Below, one piece after another: positions 59,957 through 64,000 of a stretch of 64,000 nt of DNA. Below the pieces are notes generated by a model. It saw only the letters and a list, made by a program, of their open reading frames with translations. It ran no database searches and was not told where the DNA came from. The translations under genes and the position numbers were made by a program. The DNA lies in contig CAYTGR010000023.1 in the NCBI GenBank assembly GCA_964437445.1, positions 1 to 64,000 of the forward strand, written 5' to 3'. The stretch comes from CAYTGR01 sp964437445 (GTDB lineage: Bacteria; Chloroflexota; Anaerolineae; B4-G1; SLSP01). The number at the start of each line of letters is the position of its first letter. The stretch's first letter is position 1.

Positions 59957-61545
59957 GGTTGGAGTGCTCCCCCTGGCAGCGGATAATCGGTTTGGACCGG
60001 TACGGCGACATCGGCGGTCCCCACCGCCAACAGATGAGCGACGACCCGGATCTGGTCGGGGGAGCCGGAGCCGGTCAGGGTCGCGCGGGGGATCAGAAGC
60101 CGCACGAAGTCTGGCGTTTCCCCTGTGGCCCCGCGCAAGACGAGCTTGCCAGGGGCAGTGTTCCATACGGCACTTGCGGTGGCGTCTACCCAGGCCGGAT
60201 CGGCGGGCACGAAGGCGCTCTCGCCAACGTCTATTCCCACGAGCTCCAACGGGAAGGGCTGGAGATTGCCCACACTGATGACCAACGTATCGGCCGTGGT
60301 CATGGCGTAGGCAAGGAGCGGGCGCTCCGGCGCGAGCTGGCGGCGCAACCTGGCCTGATTCGCCTGCAGCGCTGCCCAGGGCAGGCTGGGATAGCCCAGG
60401 TCAAGGCTAACGGCGCGTTGCAGGCTTTCCAATTCCGGGCCGAGTTCGGTTTGCAGGTAGGCCAGTGCCTCCGGGCGGCTGATCTGCTCCAATGCGCGCG
60501 CGTAAGCCAGCTGGAGCACCGGTTCGGCAGTGAAGGCCGCAGGGAGCGCTGCGGTGGGGGTCCAACTGCGTCCCGTCCCGATTGGATCCAACTCACCGGT
60601 CTCTGGATTGTAAACGAAGCGCAGAGTGCGCCAATCCAATACTGGTGTGCCGCGCCAGAGGGCGGTAAGGGCTAAAAAGGTGCCCAACCGGTCGGCGTTG
60701 AAAGCGACTGCCGGGGTACGTTCTCCGGCCAGGAGGGCCTGCACCAGCCGGATCGCGGCGTTGCGAGTAGGGTCGGAAGACGCGGCCGCGGGCAGCACAT
60801 CAATCTGGGCGTAGCGGAAGCTGTTATCATCCAAAGCCTCCAGGGAACTGACGGACGCCGCCCAGGCGGCACTGGCATCAAAAACAATGAGACGCCGGCC
60901 GGTTGGCTGTACGGCCAGAAAATCGGCCCCTGGCAGCTCCTCCAGCGCGTAAAGGCCGTGGGCCGTACCATTAAGGATCAGATGGACCAGCTCGTAATGC
61001 GGGGTCAGGAGTCCCGCCTGGCGCAACGCGGCCAGGTAGCCCCAGGTGTTAAGGACTGAGCTATCGGCGGGGGTGAGCGTGAAATCGTGGCAGCCCCATG
61101 GCGAGAGGGCGTCCCGCACGTGGACGGTAAGCGGCCAGGCGGTGCCGGAAAATGCCGTTGCGGGACCTTCTGTGAGTTGAAGAGCGACGGCAACGTTCGT
61201 GCCATCTAATTGCAACGTCGCCGGGACCGCCGCTGTGTCATCGCTTAAATTGACGCCGGTCTGAAGCGCGACAGCGCGCCGATCCAGCAGTTGCTGGTAA
61301 TCGCGGAAGCGGAGATCCACCATCAGGGTAGGGAGATCGGCGCGATGAAATGGCGCGGTTAATGCCAGACTGGGGGCGCGAAGTAGAGCAACCCCAAAGT
61401 TGGTGAGGGGGCGTTGCCAGCCCTGCTGCCCTGCGACAAATCCGAGGGCGAGGACCAGGAGCAGGAGGCCGAGTTGTAAGAGGGGCCAAGCCCGGTTGGC
61501 GCGGGAAGATTTTTCCGTGGCGAAGGGGTGATTCGTAACTCGCAT
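59953..61545 (-). CDS. Diverged CotH-like protein, paralogue 3
   Basis: The 530 residues have an N-terminal TM (LLQLGLLLLVLALGFVAG) and a CotH-like core recognised by ELVHLILNGTAHGLYALEEL and an order of blocks matching paralogue 2. The basic residue in the KWSLRI or KPSLRLYF block is replaced (AWPLTVHV), and the NYLNEWLFLKNL block is diverged (SVLNTWGYLAAL). The product may therefore be catalytically weak or a pseudokinase. It starts at ATG 61545, overlapping the DUF4956 stop, and its own stop overlaps the VTC start, giving a tightly coupled three-gene unit. Confidence 0.75.
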   Translation of the reverse strand: MRVTNHPFATEKSSRANRAWPLLQLGLLLLVLALGFVAGQQGWQRPLTNFGVALLRAPSLALTAPFHRADLPTLMVDLRFRDYQQLLDRRAVALQTGVNLSDDTAAVPATLQLDGTNVAVALQLTEGPATAFSGTAWPLTVHVRDALSPWGCHDFTLTPADSSVLNTWGYLAALRQAGLLTPHYELVHLILNGTAHGLYALEELPGADFLAVQPTGRRLIVFDASAAWAASVSSLEALDDNSFRYAQIDVLPAAASSDPTRNAAIRLVQALLAGERTPAVAFNADRLGTFLALTALWRGTPVLDWRTLRFVYNPETGELDPIGTGRSWTPTAALPAAFTAEPVLQLAYARALEQISRPEALAYLQTELGPELESLQRAVSLDLGYPSLPWAALQANQARLRRQLAPERPLLAYAMTTADTLVISVGNLQPFPLELVGIDVGESAFVPADPAWVDATASAVWNTAPGKLVLRGATGETPDFVRLLIPRATLTGSGSPDQIRVVAHLLAVGTADVAVPVQTDYPLPGGALQP

Positions 61546-62213
61546 CACCCGCCCAGAACCTGATCTTGCTGGATAAAGCTGATCTCAGCGACAGGGAACT
61601 GGCCTCTGAGATCATCCATGAGGTCATTCAGCGTGCGAGGGTCGGAGCAGCGGACGAAGTAGGTGACCTGCAACGTCCCATCGTGGCTGTCCAGCCGGCG
61701 AAAGTCAAGCACGGCCACATGTTCCAGCAAGCGCGCGTTCACGCGATTGAAAAGCGAGGCCTGATCTTCTTCTCGCAGCAGAATGTTGAGGTAGAGGTTG
61801 CTGGCCTGGGATTTGCGCCCGAACAATAGCCGCACAGCCATGTAGCCTATGATGACCACTGTGCCGACGACGGTCAGCCAACGTTGATCTGCCCCAACGC
61901 CCAGACCGATGGCGATGGCAATGAACAGGAAGATCAATTCTTCTGGCTCTTTGATGGCAGTGCGGAAGCGAACGATGGAAAGTGCACCGACGAGTCCCAA
62001 AGTCAAGGCCAGCGACGACTTGACAATAGAAATCACCAGGGCCGTAGTGAGGGTGAGGACCGGCAATAATTGCGCCAGCTTGTGGCGGTTAGAGAGCGAT
62101 TGTCCGAAATTCTCATAGTACCAGGCAACGGTCAGCGCTAAAATCAGCCCCACCAACAGGTTAAGAGCTAATGATGTGAGTGAAAGTGGTCCAGATGCAC
62201 TAAAATTAGGCAT
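61545..62213 (-). CDS. DUF4956 membrane protein
   Basis: The 222 residues have about four membrane helices followed by a cytoplasmic ACT-like beta-alpha domain. The diagnostic segment TLGLVGALSIVRFRTAIKEPEELIFLFIAIAIGLGVGA is present (core SIVRFRTAIKEPEEL). The function of DUF4956 is unknown; its stable association with VTC and CotH genes suggests a common envelope or polyphosphate-related process. It is the first gene of the cluster, with AGGAGGT upstream and a good promoter. Confidence 0.9.
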   Translation of the reverse strand: MPNFSASGPLSLTSLALNLLVGLILALTVAWYYENFGQSLSNRHKLAQLLPVLTLTTALVISIVKSSLALTLGLVGALSIVRFRTAIKEPEELIFLFIAIAIGLGVGADQRWLTVVGTVVIIGYMAVRLLFGRKSQASNLYLNILLREEDQASLFNRVNARLLEHVAVLDFRRLDSHDGTLQVTYFVRCSDPRTLNDLMDDLRGQFPVAEISFIQQDQVLGG

Positions 62214-62243
62214 AATATTTTTAACCTCCTATTGAGCTTGTCA

Positions 62244-62271
62244 ATTGTAACATACCCGGACGATTTATCAA
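62244..62271 (-). promoter_or_regulatory. Promoter of the DUF4956-CotH-VTC operon (minus strand)
   Basis: On the minus strand: TTGATA (62271-62266), 16-bp spacer, TACAAT (62249-62244), ending about 30 bases upstream of the ATG at 62213. Confidence 0.75.
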
Positions 62272-62310
62272 GGATAATGACCGGATTGCCTTGCCGGGGG
62301 TATTTTCTGA

Positions 62311-62349
62311 GGGGATTTTGCACGTGGCGAGACCGCGCACAAAATCCCC
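62311..62349. terminator. Terminator-like hairpin downstream of the phosphoesterase gene
   Basis: GGGGATTTTG (62311-62320) pairs with CAAAATCCCC (62340-62349), with further inner pairing CGTGG/CCGCG. It stands between the phosphoesterase stop and the next promoter. No T-run is evident. Confidence 0.5.
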
Positions 62350-62466
62350 CTATTTTCTTTGCCCAAGCGATAAATCTGAACCTGACGAGGCGGTTGATGG
62401 TGATAGACAAGGGCCGCTAAAGCCTTGCTTGGGGGCTGGATGGCAGTCCAGCAAGCAACGCATCTG

Positions 62467-63774
62467 TCACCCGCCATTATGAGATTGGGGGGGCATTTTC
62501 AGGATCAACGGCAGGTACGCAAACCCTGTTAATTGTTGCAGGATGAATTGGTCAAAGATGGCTCCATCCGGCCGCCGGGCGCTAATCGTAAGCCGCGGGC
62601 CCGCGACGTTGACGAGCACTGCATGGATGGTTGTTGTGAAATAGACCGAGGCCGAATTCTCAGTTGCGAGTTCGTAAAGCGGTGCGCCGCCCCCGCCGGT
62701 GACTACGTAGGTAATCCCGTTGGCTACGCTGCGTTCGTAGTCATGATCGTGCCCGGAAAAGACCACGGCCACTCCATATTGGGTGAACAGCGGCTCCAGC
62801 ACAGCCCGCGCCGAGAGGTTGCTGCCATGTGACCCGGAACTGTAGGGCGGCACATGGAAGAAGACTATCTTCCAGGGTTGTCGGGTGCGGCTCAGATCGT
62901 CGGCCAACCAGTGAAACTGTTCGGCATCCGGCGAATATGTATCATCGGTGGGGAGGTCCAGTGCCACCAGGTGGACGTTGCCGTAATCAAATGAGTACCA
63001 GCGTTCATTGCCGGGCAGGTGCAGGGCCTCAAAGTAGAGCGGGCTATCGTGTTCGTGGTTGCCCAAGACGCTAAATAGCGGTGCACGGCACAACAGGTCT
63101 TGTTCTACGCTGAAGAAGGTATCCCAGTCACTAACGCTATCCCCATCGGCCACCAAATCACCGGTGTGCAGGTAAAAGGCCGGTGACAGAGTCAGCAGGT
63201 GCTCTACCACCTGGCGATGGGCTTCCGGGTTGGAACGGGTGTCGCCCATAACCGCGAATGTAAAGTAGGATGATGGCGGGGCCATCGCGGTGTGGAAAGT
63301 GCAATCCTGCCCTAGGGGCTGCCCGGCGGTGGCGACCTGGTAATGCACCACCGAGTTGGGATTGAGCCCGGTCAGCATCAGGGCATGATGAGTAACGGCC
63401 TCTGTGTTCTCCACGAAAAGTTGGTGATCGGCGGTAGGCCCGTAATCCACGCGGCTGCTGCCTGGTACATCCGTCTCCCAAACCACGAGCACACTGGTAG
63501 GGGTAAGGGATTGGAGGTAGGGGCCGCGGGTGAGAGAGACGGGCGGCGTCTGCGCGTGGACAGCGGTTCCTCCCATTTCTCCCAGAATCAAGACCAGAAT
63601 AAGTCCCAGGCTATACCATCTATGCCTGTTATTGATACAGGTCTTGCGCAAGCCTGGTTTTTGGGGGGTGGCTTCGGCTGCCTTTTGCGCTACGGGAACG
63701 CCTGAAGGCCTCACTACGGCCTCAAAAGGTTGATCGTTAAACAAAAAGTGTGTAAGTTCTGTGATAGTTCCCAT
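62467..63774 (-). CDS. Secreted purple-acid-phosphatase-like metallophosphoesterase
   Basis: The 435 residues have an N-terminal FN3-like domain typical of purple acid phosphatases (RGPYLQSLTPTSVLVVWETD). The metallophosphoesterase core shows metal-ligand motifs GDTRSN, YLHTGDLVADGD, VLGNHEHD, FFHVPPY and FSGHDHDYERS. A TM or signal (YSLGLILVLILGEMGGTAVHA) is preceded by an unusual ~50-residue stretch, part of which is encoded by a dispersed-repeat copy (63687-63719). ATG 63774 has GAGGGATAC upstream, supporting the long form. The C-terminus TGFAYLPLILKMP resembles the tail of the SUMF1-fold protein. Confidence 0.88.
   Translation of the reverse strand: MGTITELTHFLFNDQPFEAVVRPSGVPVAQKAAEATPQKPGLRKTCINNRHRWYSLGLILVLILGEMGGTAVHAQTPPVSLTRGPYLQSLTPTSVLVVWETDVPGSSRVDYGPTADHQLFVENTEAVTHHALMLTGLNPNSVVHYQVATAGQPLGQDCTFHTAMAPPSSYFTFAVMGDTRSNPEAHRQVVEHLLTLSPAFYLHTGDLVADGDSVSDWDTFFSVEQDLLCRAPLFSVLGNHEHDSPLYFEALHLPGNERWYSFDYGNVHLVALDLPTDDTYSPDAEQFHWLADDLSRTRQPWKIVFFHVPPYSSGSHGSNLSARAVLEPLFTQYGVAVVFSGHDHDYERSVANGITYVVTGGGGAPLYELATENSASVYFTTTIHAVLVNVAGPRLTISARRPDGAIFDQFILQQLTGFAYLPLILKMPPQSHNGG
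63687..63719. repeat. Partial dispersed palindrome inside the phosphoesterase N-terminal coding region
   Basis: CGCTACGGGAACGCCTGAAGGCCTCACTAC (key hairpin CGCCTGAAGGC and arm CACTAC) is related to the copy at 5326-5349 in opposite orientation. Confidence 0.6.
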
Positions 63775-63828
63775 GTATCCCTCACCACTCTGTACACCAC
63801 CGTTGGGGGGCTCATTGTCGCGCCTTAT

Positions 63829-64000
63829 TCAATTTCCCTCAAGGCGCGTAGCCAATGCCCGGCGGATCACTTGCGCCAGGGTTTCAATCTCAAAGGGTTT
63901 GTGGATCACGTCCAGGAAGCCGACCTGTTGCAACGCCTCCAGGCTTTCCTGCAAGGGGTGGCCGGTGACGCCCAGCGCTTTTAAGTGAAGATCTCTCCGC
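63829..64000 (-). CDS. Response regulator receiver domain, C-terminal end (5' part outside window)
   Basis: An open minus-strand frame enters from the right edge and stops at 63829. The translated end reads ALGVTGHPLQESLEALQQVG then FLDVIHKPFEIETLAQVIRR. That is the last strand-helix of a CheY-like receiver with the conserved Thr in VTG and Lys in HKPF, ending ATRLEGN. There is no space for an output domain, so this is a stand-alone receiver or a hybrid-kinase C-terminus. It lies 54 bases upstream of the phosphoesterase gene, in the same direction. Confidence 0.8.
   Translation of the reverse strand, partial: RRDLHLKALGVTGHPLQESLEALQQVGFLDVIHKPFEIETLAQVIRRALATRLEGN

Overview
This GC-rich window has the character of a Chloroflexota (probably Anaerolineae-like) chromosome. 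That call is inference. It rests on many large secreted or membrane-anchored proteins, families of GT39-type glycosyltransferases, tungsten aldehyde oxidoreductase biology, dense dispersed palindromic repeats, and secreted proteins ending in a YLPLxLR-like tail. I see no phage, transposase, CRISPR array or rRNA. One 100-N scaffold gap lies at 30677-30776.

Layout. 1-3000: the end of a histidine kinase, serS, then four tRNA genes (two Ser, two identical Arg) with their own promoter and terminator. 3030-7739: an Fe-S flavoprotein of the 2,4-dienoyl-CoA reductase type, then acetate kinase overlapping a catalytically dead acetate-kinase-like paralogue. 7781-17092 (minus strand): ferredoxin, aldehyde ferredoxin oxidoreductase, a MoaD-like protein and a complete seven-subunit membrane-bound group 4 [NiFe] hydrogenase. 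17371-19807: a NarL/DesK-type two-component pair, divergent from that cluster. 21252-30451: a corrinoid methyl-transfer locus made of a RACo-type reductive activator, an MtmB-like methyltransferase with no pyrrolysine codon, a corrinoid protein and a BMP-type ABC importer. 30596-37443: S10 peptidase, small membrane proteins, a nucleotidyltransferase-like protein and a class A PBP. 37685-51191: GT2, WecB and four large GT-C glycosyltransferases, interrupted by one secreted repeat protein. 51202-62213: an SUMF1-fold protein and a minus-strand cluster with three CotH-like proteins, an orphan beta-domain protein, a VTC polyphosphate-polymerase-like protein and DUF4956. 62467-64000: a secreted purple-acid-phosphatase-like enzyme and the end of a response regulator.

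How the parts may work together. AOR and its ferredoxin could pass electrons from aldehyde oxidation to the ion-pumping hydrogenase, with acetate kinase nearby for substrate-level ATP. The corrinoid locus looks like an uptake and demethylation module for an unknown methylated amine or similar compound. The GT, CotH, VTC and DUF4956 half looks like envelope glycosylation and modification.

Two repeat systems run through the window. One is a two-hairpin palindrome (outer GTAGTG/CACTAC arms), including two 87-bp copies in opposite orientation with one mismatch. The other is a set of degenerate 7- or 8-mer tandem repeats. They sit mainly in operon spacers, but one heptamer set has expanded in frame inside a glycosyltransferase.
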